From Allodiplogaster sudhausi (lineage: Eukaryota > Nematoda > Chromadorea > Rhabditida > Diplogasteridae): 64,000 bases of DNA. The position numbers and the translations under genes were made by a program. Positions 29,786 through 40,444 of this stretch are shown here, piece by piece; within the stretch, counting starts at the first letter, position 1, and each line of letters starts with the position of its first letter. The DNA lies in NCBI GenBank assembly GCA_945643635.1, contig CALZFC010000066.1, forward strand, positions 1,009,501 through 1,073,500, written 5' to 3'. The notes beneath the pieces were generated by a model that did no database searches, was not told the origin of the DNA, and worked only from the letters and a program-made list of their open reading frames with translations.

Positions 29786-29982
29786 CAAGGGCATGGTCTG
29801 ACGGTAAGGTGACCGATTGCGATGAAATGTGGTTTCCCTGAAAGCTGAAGTCCTAAAATATATGGAAAAGTGAAAAATTTTTGCCCGTTCGGCCTTAGAA
29901 CCCAGAAATAAATCGATAAGAATCTACCTCCCGGTAAGGCAAAAATTGTCTGTAGTTCCAACTGGAACTTTTTCGAGCATCT

Positions 29983-30053
29983 GCGTAGCCTAGTGGTTAA
30001 CGCGGTTGCGCACATTTTGAAAGGCTCGGGTTCGAATCCCAATTTGGGCAAAA
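29983..30053 (+). other. tRNA-like sequence in left foldback arm
   Basis: TAGCCTAGTGGTTAACGCGG matches an internal A box and GGCTCGGGTTCGAATCCC a B box and T-arm, with correct spacing for a tRNA. Acceptor pairing is poor, so this looks tRNA-derived (SINE-like) rather than a functional tRNA. Confidence 0.7.
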
Positions 30054-32082
30054 TTTTTGCATGATTTGGATTTTAAACTAGGACTATGTTACTGTGAAAA
30101 AAAATTGGAATCAAAATTTTTTGTGTACCAATGAGAGAAGAGTGTATGCGAAGAAGCAGAACACTTATTTGCCTAGATTCATATTGTGGTACTGTTGTAC
30201 TATTCCCATCCCAGAGATCAAATTTTTTGAATAATTGTTTTCGCTGAAAAGAGGGGTAAACTTACCGTAACTCGGGAAAATGACTTCATGATAAGAAATG
30301 AATATCTTCCAGGTACCGAAAACACCCTAGGGTGAATTTCATAGAAAAAAATATTTTCGGAAAAATTGCTCATCGGGATCCCACTCGCGTGTTAACCGAT
30401 GTGGAAAGACACTCATTAGTAAATAAACATTCCGAATGAAATTTTTTACCGTTACAAAGTTCTAATTTGAAATCTTAATGATTAGATTATCTGCCCCCAC
30501 TGGTCAACAGGGGTGGGCGGATGCCGAAAATATCAGGCCTCGACCAACGAGGTCGGCCACGGCCCCGGTCCCCGAGGTCGGCCCCAGTGGCCCCCAAAGG
30601 AAATGTGCAATACAATTTTTTTATGAATTACATTTTTATTGCAAAAATAGAGTTCTTCAAAAAGGGTAGAGGAGACATGAGAAAAGAAAGCAAAAGGGTG
30701 AGAGAGAGAGAGGGAGAGAGAGAGAGAGAGAGAACGAGGAAGAGAATCGCCTCATTGCGATCCGTGTCGTCGCGCGAGTCGAGGAAAAAATTCCATGAGT
30801 TGTCACATCTATCTATGATCTATGAATGAATAAATAAAGAAAGAAAGAAAGGAATTTTTATTGCAACAGGGCCGCACGTCCAGTCAATGTCTTTTCTTTG
30901 AAGGTGGACATATTGACAAGAGGAGACAGATAATCTTATGATTTGGATTTTAAATTGGAACGTTGAAATGGTTAAAAAAATTACAAATCTTTATGTACCA
31001 ATCAGAGATGGTAAATGGTCCAAAATTTTGGGCCGGCCCAGCCTAACAGGCTCAAGGTCTCGGCCGGCTCATCCCGTTCCATTTCCGGGCCCTTGAATTT
31101 TGGGCCCGTTGGTCCTGTGAACCCGATTTTCAAAATTCGTTGAGATTTTTCAACTATTTACCTTTAAAATAAGAATTTTTAGGTTAAAAGTGTTTTCATG
31201 TACCTCTGCACATTCTTTCTATTAAAATAAATGATCACATAGAAAATGAATTGTGCATCCGAATATGTTTTATATATTTGGATGCATAATTCATTGGCGA
31301 GGCATAGGTATGGTGGCAATAAAGCGATATTCTTTTACATGAGAGATGCTTCCTTCTTTTTATCCGAAAACTGGATCTACAGCGGTTGAAGAAGTGAGGA
31401 GCTAGCTAGCGAGTGGGCGGATGGCGGTGACATATGTCGACAACGCGAGTGGAGGCACCGGGGAGAGATCGAAGGAGAGGGCGGAGAACTTCCGTCTTCG
31501 AGTACTGGAGATTGGACACTAGAGTGTGCCCGATCGTTCTCTGCTGTCATCTTTACTCTGTTCTTTTTGTCCAATCCGTCGAATGGCTCTGTTCAAGGGT
31601 GCGGTCCGCGGCCGAATAGACGGCGGCGTAGGAGAGGGTAGAAGACGAATGAAAGAGCAGGCATTTCGTGTTAGGAGTTAGCAACTTTCAAGCTCCTTTA
31701 AGGAACAGAGAGATAAATAAATAAAAGAGAGTAACGTGCGATCCCGATGAGCAAATCATATTCATTTCTTATCATGAAGTCATGTTCCCGAGTTACGGTA
31801 AGTTTACCCCTCTTTTTGTTTCATACTACGTGTAAATGGTCAGAGTAAGAAATTACTATGATATTGATGTACTTTAAAACCAATGTGTTTGAATTTCAGC
31901 CAAAAAAAATTATTCAAAAAATTTTATCTCTGGGTTGGGAATAGTACAACAGTACCACAATATGCATCTAGGCAAATAAATGTTCATGCACTCTTCTCTC
32001 ATTGGCACACAAAAAATTTTAATTCCAATTTTTTTCACAGTAACATAGTCCTAGTTTAAAATCCAAATCATTGCAAAAATTT

Positions 32083-32152
32083 TGCCCGAATTGGGATTCG
32101 AACCCGAGCCTTTCAAAATTTGCGCAACCGCGTTAACCACTAGGCTATGCAG
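32083..32152 (-). other. tRNA-like sequence in right foldback arm
   Basis: Inverted partner of the 29983-30053 sequence, with GGGTTCGAATCCC and the TAGTGGTTAACGCGG box preserved on the minus strand and a few substitutions. Confidence 0.7.
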
Positions 32153-32599
32153 CTGCTCGAAAAACTTCCAGTTCGAACTGCAGATAATTTTTGCCTTACC
32201 GGGAGGTAGATTTTTATCGATTTATTTCTGGGTTCTATGGCCGAACGGGCAAAAATTTTTCACTTTTCCATATATTTTAGGACTTCAGCTTTCAGGGAAA
32301 CCACATTTCATCGCCATCGGTCACCTTACCGTCAGACCATTCCCTTGCACAGCGTTTTACGAAGTATGGAGCTTCGGGGGTTGCTTTGTTGACCCGCAAC
32401 TTTCGTGTTGGGAGCCTTCTGTTTATTTGGAATGGTTGATATTTAGACCGCTTCGCGTAGTTGACGCGTTGCGGTCTAAAAAAATTGTTGCGAGGGTGGT
32501 TTACCCGGTCAGCAATTCGAGGCGTTTAAGAGGAGGTTTTTCCTGTGATAGGTTTAGTTTGTGATTGTATTAAGTTTAACATGTTTTATCCATTTTCAG

Positions 32600-33895
32600 C
32601 CTTCCGCGCCACTCTCTCCCACATGCCAGATGTCGACGGGAAACGCTCGCGAGACCATAAAGTTCGTTCTTATTCTACCATACATCTAAGTAATAACTTC
32701 TTTCTGAATGAATGTTACAGGATTCTTGCACGCGCAGCCGGAAAGAGATGCCATTTACCTCTTCACTCCAACAAATGCTCCTTCCAAGATGGAGAGACTG
32801 GCCATTCCTGAGAAGTGGCCTCTTGTTGATGGGAGATATATTCCCGGCCGCTCCGTCACTCAAGCCAGAGAAATGCAAGTTCGTTTAATATTGTTCCCGG
32901 TGTTCGCTTTCATAACAGTTTTGTATTTTTTGTATAATTAAGAATGCTTGAAATACGGAGGCGAGCTCTACTCGTACCGAGACCTTTGTCTGCGATCACT
33001 GGCAAGTCCTCTATCTTCTTCCTTCTGTTTCTATTCTACTTTTCTTCCAGCGACAACTGATGCTTTCTCCTTCGGAATCGGTACCATCCTTTCATCCCCG
33101 CCGTGCAAATCTTCTGTCTTTATACCTGCTTTGCCATCAGCATCACTTTCCTTTATCAGGTACGTTCTTCTACTCTTTAGTTAATCTCAATCCTGCCATT
33201 GAGATGACCTTTTTCGCCGGCCTTTTGGCAGTCTTCACCCACTTGGAAGCTCGTGGAGTAAACAGCCTCTTTCTGTGTCCGACTGTTCCCGAACATGACA
33301 AGTGTGATATTTTTAGTTGTATTGCTTCTGATGTTTCTTCTTTTCCATCTTCTCTCACAAGAACTGTTTTGGATTATAGAAAGATATCATCGACATATCA
33401 GAAGTGGTTCAACATGGGATCTCGACCCTCGATAGCTTCCTCCTCTGTTACAGAGCAACCAACCAATCTTCCTGCCACATCTCTCTTCTTCGATAAATGG
33501 TCTATTTGAATTGTGCTGCTTATTGTGAAATGGCCCCGTTGAAGGTTTGCGCATGTTCTGATGAACCCCTGGCGCGTGGCCTTGTCATGGCCTGGTATGC
33601 CATCTACCTGCTCATCTCCTATTATGGATGCACGCAACTCAAAGAGGGTCTCGAGCCCATCAATCTGTTTGTGCAGGATTCGTATGCCATTCCACACTAC
33701 AGAATACTTCAAGACCATGCCTGGAAGTATGGTTCAAATCTTCAGGTGGGTGAGGTCTCTCTGCCTCCCTCATCCTTTCTTTATTTCTCTCTGTCATCCT
33801 TCCTAAGGTGGTTGTGAACAACGCTCCCGACTGCCCAAGGAACGAGCTGGCCCTCCTTTTCACGGTCTGCTCGCTCGGGATCGCTCAGTTGTAGG
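32600..33895 (+). pseudogene. Patched-related (PTR/sterol-sensing) gene, decayed
   Basis: Pieces of a patched-domain membrane protein appear in order: FLHAQPERDAIYLFTPTNAP (32723-32878, first ectodomain start), CLKYGGELYSYRDLCLRSL (about 32945-33000), PAVQIFCLYTCFAISITFLY (to about 33159) with MTFFAGLLAVFTHLEARGVN (from 33205; end of the sterol-sensing domain), then GLVMAWYAIYLLISYYGC and FVQDSYAIPHYRILQDHAWK, and VVVNNAPD (33810), followed by a stop at 33895. Most of the first ectodomain, much of the sterol-sensing domain and the C-terminal half are missing. At about 33563-33571 the frame shifts within aacccctgg: FAHVLMNP is in one frame and LARGLVMAW in another, as expected if one C was lost. 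Exon phases near 32878-32945 do not join either. Most likely a pseudogene, unless the frameshift is a sequencing error. Confidence 0.75.
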
Positions 33896-33957
33896 CTCTT
33901 CCGACCACTAGAGGTCGACAACTTGACGAAGCTGCGAGAGAAGGGTCGCCGCACTAT

Positions 33958-33969
33958 CTCTCTCTCTCC

Positions 33970-34028
<59 letters not shown>
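33958..34028. repeat. (CT)n microsatellite
   Basis: About 65 bp of CT dinucleotides after the patched-related remnant. Confidence 0.9.
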
Positions 34029-34030
<2 letters not shown>

Positions 34031-34447
34031 ATCCTCGAAGGGGCATATTGTTGTTTTGTTGTCTTGTTAACAATCATTAACATATACTGTTCAATAATAA
34101 TTTGTTCGTGCATAAAAATGCTAAATAACAGTCTTATTGTTCTCCGTGTCTAGGGGCCCATTGTGCTCAATTTGAGCGAAATGCAGAACAAGTCCCCAAC
34201 ACGATTTTCCAAATTTAGTGCGAAAAATATGGATGAAAGGTGTATTTTAGCAATAGGCAAGGAAATTGGTGAACATTGCATAATTCATGGTGTAAAGTCA
34301 GAAGTAATTGCGATTTAAAGTTCGGAAAATTTGGTGAGAAATTTTGGAACGTGCGGTGCAGTTAAAATTTTTTGAAGTAATTTGGTGCACCTTGTATAAC
34401 ATGCAAGGTGTGAATTTTGAAATTCTAGCGGAAAATTATTTTGAATT

Positions 34448-34493
34448 TAGGGTGCGAGAGGAGAGGTCCCGGGTTCAATCCCCGGCTCAGCCC
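34448..34493 (+). pseudogene. tRNA-Pro 3' half with 5-bp duplication
   Basis: Begins tagggtgcgag in the anticodon loop, the same position where the fragment at 29785 stops, and carries an extra gagag before the T-arm. It is the first piece of the right-hand tRNA cluster and in register with its 149-bp spacing. Confidence 0.85.
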
Positions 34494-34570
34494 GAATTTT
34501 ATCATTTCTGCTTTGTCTTTCGTCGCTCCATCATCCTCGCTTACGAGTGTTAGGGCAACCGTAGATCACT

Positions 34571-34642
34571 GGCTGAGTGGTCTAGTGGTATGATTCTCGC
34601 TTAGGGTGCGAGAGGTCCCGGGTTCAATCCCCGGCTCAGCCC
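34571..34642 (+). tRNA. tRNA-Pro (AGG)
   Basis: Same 72-nt sequence as the copy at 29605, with acceptor, anticodon and T stems fully paired. Second intact copy in the window. Confidence 0.95.
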
Positions 34643-34719
34643 GAATTTTATCACTTTGTTTTTGTCCTTTATCGCACCATCATCCTCGCTTACGGGTGTG
34701 AGGGCAACCGTAGATCACT

Positions 34720-34791
34720 GGCGGAGTGGTCTAGTGGTATGATTCTCGCTTAGGGTGCGAGAGGTCCCGGGTTTAATCCCCTGCTCAGCCC
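34720..34791 (+). pseudogene. tRNA-Pro, degenerate copy
   Basis: 149 bp after the previous copy. It has GGCGGAG in the acceptor, breaking one pair; the B box reads GGTTTAATCC; and the T stem has cccctg instead of ccccgg. Probably not functional. Confidence 0.75.
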
Positions 34792-34868
34792 GAATTTTAT
34801 CATTTCTGCTTTGTCCTCCGTCGCTCCATCATTCTCGATTACGGGTGTGAGGGCAACTGTAGATCACT

Positions 34869-34940
34869 GGCTGAGTGGTATAGTGGTATGATTCTCGCTT
34901 AGGGTGCGAGAGGTCCCGGGTTCAATCCGCGGCTCAGCCC
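34869..34940 (+). pseudogene. tRNA-Pro, degenerate copy
   Basis: 149 bp further. A box TGGTATAGTGG (C to T) and T stem ccgcgg in place of ccccgg, giving one mismatch. It might be weakly functional. A more decayed unit (ggcggggttgtcttaattg) follows at about 34985. Confidence 0.6.
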
Positions 34941-35029
34941 CAATTTTATCTCGTTTACGAGTGTGAGGGTAACCGTAGATCACAGGCGGGGTTGTCTTAA
35001 TTGTATGGTTTTCATGTATAATTCGGGTG

Positions 35030-35125
35030 TGAGTGACTCAATTCGAGTGAAAATGGCTTTCATGTGATTCAATTCGAGTGAAAATGGCTTTCATGATTCA
35101 ATTCGAGCGAACATGGCTTTCACGT
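35030..35125. repeat. Short tandem repeat, about 31-35 bp, 3 copies
   Basis: The block attcaattcgagtgaaaatggctttcat occurs three times with small differences between the tRNA cluster and the next gene. Confidence 0.8.
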
Positions 35126-35168
35126 ACCTTTGAAAAACGAGGTCGTTTTATTGAAATGTTTTTAAGGA

Positions 35169-35950
35169 CGAAATACGCGATTTCGTGAAAAAGAACTTAG
35201 TTTGCGACAGCGGTCTCCTCTCATTTCTTTTGCCTGAGAATTCGTCGGATTCGAGAAGGGATGCCATTGCTGCCATCCTTCAGCAGACGGGCCAGTGTAT
35301 TATTCCAACTAATCTATCTGTAATTAGTTTTACTAGCAAAATTCAAATAGATCTTTATGTTTTAAGAATCTTATGCCGTCATTCGTTTTATTTTGCTTAA
35401 TGTTTTTATTTTTAGAAAAGGATGCAATCAGGCTAGTTCACGACTCAAATAGGAGGATCCGAGAGAAGAAGAATGGAGAGAAGGAAAACATTCATCCGCA
35501 AATCGGCGCTCTTCCGTCCTTTGGAAGCAAACAAAATGGTTATAATTTCAGTAAGATTAGAGGAGGGGGGCGTGAGGGTGAGAGGGAGAGAGAGAGAGAG
35601 AGAGAGATAGAGAGAGGGAGTTAAATGATTTTATTTCGTAGTATAAATGATTCTTCACTCTTCATTTAAGGAATATTGTTTTGCAGGAGATGAAATGCCT
35701 GCCACTCCCCCGTCTTCTCGGCCGCCATTTACTATTCCTCGCATCAGTCAGATGGGAGACATTCGTGATTTCTCCGATATGCAGAGTGGCAGGTTTCCTC
35801 TCTAATAGTCATCGCCATGTGGTTTTGCTGCCATCCGTAAATCCTTGATTTTTTCGTTCTAGGGGTATACAGTATGATGAGAACGAGTTCGACATGGAAG
35901 ACAGCACTTCTTGCGAATCGTCCGAGACTGGTCAGCTTGCTCAGAAGGTG

Positions 35951-35990
<40 letters not shown>

Positions 35991-37919
35991 CTCTCTCCTC
36001 TCTCTCCTTTCTCTCCTCTCTCTCTCCTCTCTCTCTCTCTCTCCTATCTCTCTCTCTCGTCTCTCTCTCGCTTTCAATCATGAAGCAGCCGAAGTTTGTT
36101 TTGTCTGTTAAAGTCGCGAATGAACTTGGGGAGGACAAAGAATTCATGCGTCTGTTTCGAGACAGAAACGAGGTAGCTGTTCTGGATGAAATGGAGAGAC
36201 GAATTCAAGCTGAAGTTAGACGCTTAACTGTCTTACAATTAAAAAAAAATGAGCTGGAAATTTGAAAGGCATGTTGGGAGATAAATTGTAATGAACAGGA
36301 AAGAGTCAGCAGAGGCGAGCAGAGAGAGAGAGAGAGAGAGTATTATGCAGGCATCTGAGTGAAGGTGGAAATTTTCATAATAATTTTGATTGATGATTCA
36401 GATGGACAAGCGAGATTGGTCAAGAATCTCATGCGATCGTCGCCCTCTTGGTTAGCGAGCTATTTGCTAACATCGATAATATGTTTGGCTGAGAAGCACT
36501 TGGACCATTTTCAGTTAAAGAGGTACGAGAAGCAATTGCTTCCGACCGGAATGCGAGTTCTCCATCTCCGTCGAGTAGCCAAGCACCGAAAGTTGTGGAG
36601 AAGCAGACGGAAACGGAGGACCCTTCTGAGATTCAGGTTGCACTGCAGTAGTCATTCTTGACTGACAGCCTTTTACTCCAGACTGTCGACATTGGAATCA
36701 ACGTCCGTCCTGTTGAATGGAATCATCCAAGTCATGCTAACTTGTCTCGGGTTTGTTTCTATTACAAGAGCCAAATTTATAATTATGCTTCTTTTTTAGG
36801 TCTCCATAAAGATTAGACCAATAATGGGGAGAAATTTACAAATAATATCTTTGCCCTCACATTTAGAATGCGGTAACGCAAACCACTGAACTTGTAAAGT
36901 CAAGGGAGGCCTCCCGAGGCGAAGACTCATCTCTTTCTTCTTCTAGCGCCGCAGTCAACTCCTCTTCGGGTTCTTCAACTCTCTCGGCTGGCCAATTGCC
37001 GAGTTCTCTTTTGCGCAGATTGACAGAGCAGTGAGGACACCTTTCAGTTCAATTGTCCTCGCTCTCTTCTCTCTTCCTTTTTCAGGGGATCTTCTCGCAT
37101 CTTTCGTATCTCTCCGTTGGATGGGAGAGTTCTGGAGGAAGAGACAGAAGATGAAGTGGTAGATGCCGCAGGAATAGAAGACTCTGTCCATGTCCACGAA
37201 TCGTCTCAGTTGCTTCCAAGCAATGCGAGAATTCAGCCTGGACAGAAGGTGCGCCTTCTTCTTACTCACTTTCCATGCCATTAGTATTTTCTTCTTCTTA
37301 TGCAATCTTTACCGTGACTTCATCTGTCTGGTTTGAGGTTCCGACGCCAGCACCACGGTCGACTCCGCCTTCAAGGAAGGAACTCACTCAGCAAAGGTGG
37401 TGGACATCGCCACGACAGACAACTGAAGCGGGTGACCAGAGTGGACCAAGGCTCAGGGAGGTTAGCCGCAGTCACTGCTTTCTCTTCTTTCATGCCACTA
37501 TTCTTCACTTCAATTTTCAGGTGGATGATTATGCAACGTCCAACTCCATCTTGGCCCCATCCGGTCATGTTCCACGACTCTGTGCTAAAGTCGGCCATTC
37601 TTCACCAGTGATGCTCAAGGAGGAAGAGGAGAGAGAAGGAGAGAGTGTCGCGACCATGAGAGAAGTGAAAGAAGAAAAGACAACACCTTGTCGACCAAGG
37701 GGAATCCGGCTCTCAGAGGCATTTCTCAAAGAAGACGAATCACAGGAAGGCATCAGTTTTGATGAAGATGGCAGAAACATCGAGAACCTTGCTGTCCTGA
37801 GGAGAGAAGATGGAGGAAACAGTCAAATGGAAGAGGAAGAAGGAGAGGAGGAATACGAAGAAGAGCCCAATACACTCGATGCCCTCTCACCTCTTCCTAG
37901 TTCCGACGGATCCATTTAA
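35169..37919 (+). CDS. Unrecognised acidic, Ser-rich protein
   Basis: A multi-exon gene inferred from phase-consistent exons: 35169-35294 (EIRDFVKKNLVCDSGLLSFL), 35416 to about 35550 (KDAIRLVHDSNRRIREKK), 35687-35792 (MPATPPSSRPPFTIPRISQM), 35863-35948 (YDENEFDMEDSTSCESSETG), about 36400-36470 (VALLVSELFANIDNMFG), 36521-36635, 36683-36750, 36868-37032, 37086-37249, 37337-37460 and 37521-37919. It ends with a long acidic tail (EEEEGEEEYEEEPNTLDALS) before TAA. The first exon has a LisH-like helical look, which is only an impression. Long stretches are low complexity with SP/TP sites, suggesting a largely disordered regulatory protein. The start codon is not identified, and no function is assigned. 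Confidence 0.5.
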
Positions 37920-38228
37920 TTACATTTAAAATAAAATGTATTTTCTGAGTATTATTTCCAGATTGTCTCTTTGTTTACATTCCTTTGCAGAGGTGTTTTG
38001 TATTAATTATTTACCATTCATTCATGTATTATTATTATTCTTATTTTTATTATTCATTTCACATTTCTTTCTTCTTATTTGTAAATATTGAGTAGGTAAA
38101 AAATGCGGAAGCACTATGGTCCATGACTATCTCACTCTCTCTCTCACTTCTCACCTTTCTTACATCTAACGCACTACTCTGCATTGATTGCATTGTATAA
38201 TTGGAAGTGGACAAGATGAGGCATATGC

Positions 38229-38259
<31 letters not shown>

Positions 38260-38795
38260 AGGGTGGAAAGTGCGTAGAGAGTACAAAAAGATGTGGAGAG
38301 ACATTGAGGAAGAAGACGCAAGGTCACTGCACTCCTACTCTCGACTACTTTATTCGGGGGCTTCTTTGCTCGTATCCATTCGTTTCTGTTTATTTCCTTG
38401 TGATAATTATTTAAATGGAATGTGTGCCGGCAAAATTTTTTATTACTTATTTGTTGAATAGTTCTTGATCGGTCGATTCCTGCTTTGCTACATTCATTTT
38501 AAGGAATGGTATGTTCTTTGATGGTGGGAAGGAAGTGTTCATTATTAGCAAAAACTCTGGAGATGAAATACCACCCTTGCAGAGTGCGACCGCAGGAGCC
38601 GTTGGTGAAACGGCGGAGTCGAAGAGGCGAAGGAAGAGAGAGGGAGAGGAAGACTCCTCCCTTCACCGAACCTCTCGTTCTCTTCATCTGCTTTCGCATG
38701 ATACGCAACGCAGCCTCATGGTTGGTACGAAATTAACTGGCTTTTTCAACTACCATATCTCAATGGGGTTACTGTACCGCAGGTCCGGCTGTTGC
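37920..38795. other. Spacer with possible 5' exon of the PAQR gene
   Basis: AT-rich, then a GA tract (38228-38258). A frame at 38511-38730 is open and rich in basic residues, but vertebrate MMD proteins begin close to the motif found at 38796, so I do not include it. Confidence 0.4.
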
Positions 38796-39019
38796 ATGAA
38801 CGAGCGTGCCACCGCCGGCCTACCCTACAATCCGACTCGCTTCGAACACGTTGCCAACACTCTCTCTCATGGAGTCGGGTTTTTGCCTTCTTCTCTTTGG
38901 ATATCTCCTACCCCCCCTTTACCTCTCTCTCTCTCTTTCTCTCTCTCTCTATCTCTCTCTCTCTCTCTCTTTCTCTCTCTTGCTCTCTCTCCCTTTCTTT
39001 CTCTTTCTCTCTCTTTCTC

Positions 39020-39069
<50 letters not shown>

Positions 39070-40252
39070 CGAGATGACAGCACCCTTTAAGGTGGGCATC
39101 GTGACTAGTCTCCTATACTTTCGATCTATGCTTGCGGCAAGTCATCATGATATCCAGACGGGCATAGTTCTCGTTTACGGATTCTTCACCACAGTTTGTT
39201 TCGTCCCCATCATTTCCTTTGTTGTATTCCATTTGTTTCTTGATAATGAATAAATTAAAACTTTCAAACCTTTTAGCTCTTATTTCTGATGTCGACTCTT
39301 TACCATTTCTTTGAGATGCTCTACAGAGATGAGAAGAAGTATGATTTTTTTTCCTTTTCTCATGCGCTCATGTAGTTCTCGTGTGTCTATATGAAACTGT
39401 TTTCTGTTATTAGGAAGCCAACACTTCGGTACTTCTTGCATATCAGCGACAGGTTATTTTTTATATTATTTTCTCCAGCAGGGAGAGAGCGAGTGAGAGA
39501 GAGAGAAAGAAAGGAAGAGAGAGAGGGAGAAAGAAAGAAAGAAAGAATGAGAAAGGAGAGCGAAGCGATAGGTATAGAAGAGAGAGAATTGCCTGATTCT
39601 GACTGTATTTGAGAGTGACGATCTACTTCTTTATCGCTGCCTCGTACACTCCGTGGCTGACTCTGAGGAAGTACTCGCTTGAAGTGGTGGATGCTACTTG
39701 GGCAACGTGGACTGCCGCTCTCGGGGGCACTCTCTACCAGTGCAGCTTCCATGAGAAGTTACTTTCTATTTTTATTTTAAATCTTTCTGGGCCTGGTTTT
39801 TACCACTCTTTCCCTCTCGCGCTATACCGCTCTCTGTCTCTCTCGTTATCAAAGTTGAGTTCCATAATAATAATTAAATCCAGTTCTATTTGAGGTACAA
39901 GAGAGTAGAGTTGGTTCTGTACATCCTCATCGCTGCCACTCCTGCCGTCATTGTCTTCTCAATGGTTGGTTGGTTCTCTCTCTCATGAGAATGTGCTGAG
40001 TGCCATTTCTAGCACGACTGGAGCGGCCTGGACCAGATGGCCCTTGGCGGTCTGATCTACGTGTGCGGGGTTGTATTCTTCAAGCTGGACGGCGTGGTTC
40101 CCTTTGCTCACGCCATTTGGCATCTCCACGTTCTGGCTGGTTTGGCTTTCATTTCTCGACTTGTTTATTTATTGTCATCGAATATAGCCATAAATGAGCG
40201 AAGAAACGAGTCGCATAGAAATAAGGAGAGACTGTAGGCAAGATGGAGGGGA

Positions 40253-40287
<35 letters not shown>

Positions 40288-40444
40288 CAGAGAGAGGAAG
40301 AGAGAGTTGGATGTAAAGAGAGCGAGCGATTCGTGATGTTGTCTAGCATCGACCATCCACTGCCACACTGTTCTGACCACTCTCCTCGGTCCTCGAAGCG
40401 ACAACTCATTTGTACCTCGGCCTATTCTGATGCGGACTAATTAG
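38796..40444 (+). CDS. PAQR family protein, MMD (monocyte-to-macrophage differentiation) type
   Basis: Seven-span membrane protein of the progestin/adipoQ receptor family. Proposed exons: 38796 to about 38910 (MNERATAGLPYNPTRFEHVA, matching the MMD start with YEHVAN), about 39130-39193, 39277-39339 (LFLMSTLYHFFEML), 39416-39452 (LRYFLHISDR), 39614-39757 (TIYFFIAASYTPWLTLRKYS), 39895-39964 (YKRVELVLYILIAATPAVIV), 40013-40139 (GGLIYVCGVVFFKLDGVVPF then HAIWHLHVL) and 40347-40444 (STIHCHTVLTTLL, stop TAG). The family's metal-binding residues are present: the SxxxH of STLYH, the Asp of HISDR and the HxxxH of HAIWH. All joins after 39277 are in phase. CT and GA tracts fill the introns at 38928-39067, 39480-39560 and 40255-40300. 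The first two exon boundaries are uncertain. Confidence 0.92.
38928..39067. repeat. (CT)n tract in PAQR intron
   Basis: About 140 bp of CT dinucleotides with occasional ttt, located in the first PAQR intron. Confidence 0.9.

Larger units (their letters stand above)
29786..32347. mobile_element. 2.6-kb foldback element with tRNA-like arms
   Basis: Long inverted repeats: the left arm, about 29786-30390, reads CAAGGGNATGGTCTGACGG inward. The right arm, about 31735-32347, is its reverse complement. The two match through ggtttccctgaaagctgaag, gcccgttcggcc, a tRNA-like block, caccatatt-type and ccgagttacggtaagtttac blocks, to tgctcatcgggatc. The centre (30390-31735) holds a GA tract, a gaccaacgaggtcggcc block and ggcccggcccag-type sequence but no convincing gene. 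It is therefore non-autonomous. I see no target-site duplication at its edges. Confidence 0.85.

Noticed and set aside
29786..32347. CRISPR-like or phage-like reading of the repeat-rich regions
   Set aside because: The genome is eukaryotic with spliced genes; no short direct repeats with unique spacers of even length were seen.
33923..34113. Arg/Glu-repeat ORF after the patched-related fragment
   Set aside because: Dinucleotide repeat artefact.
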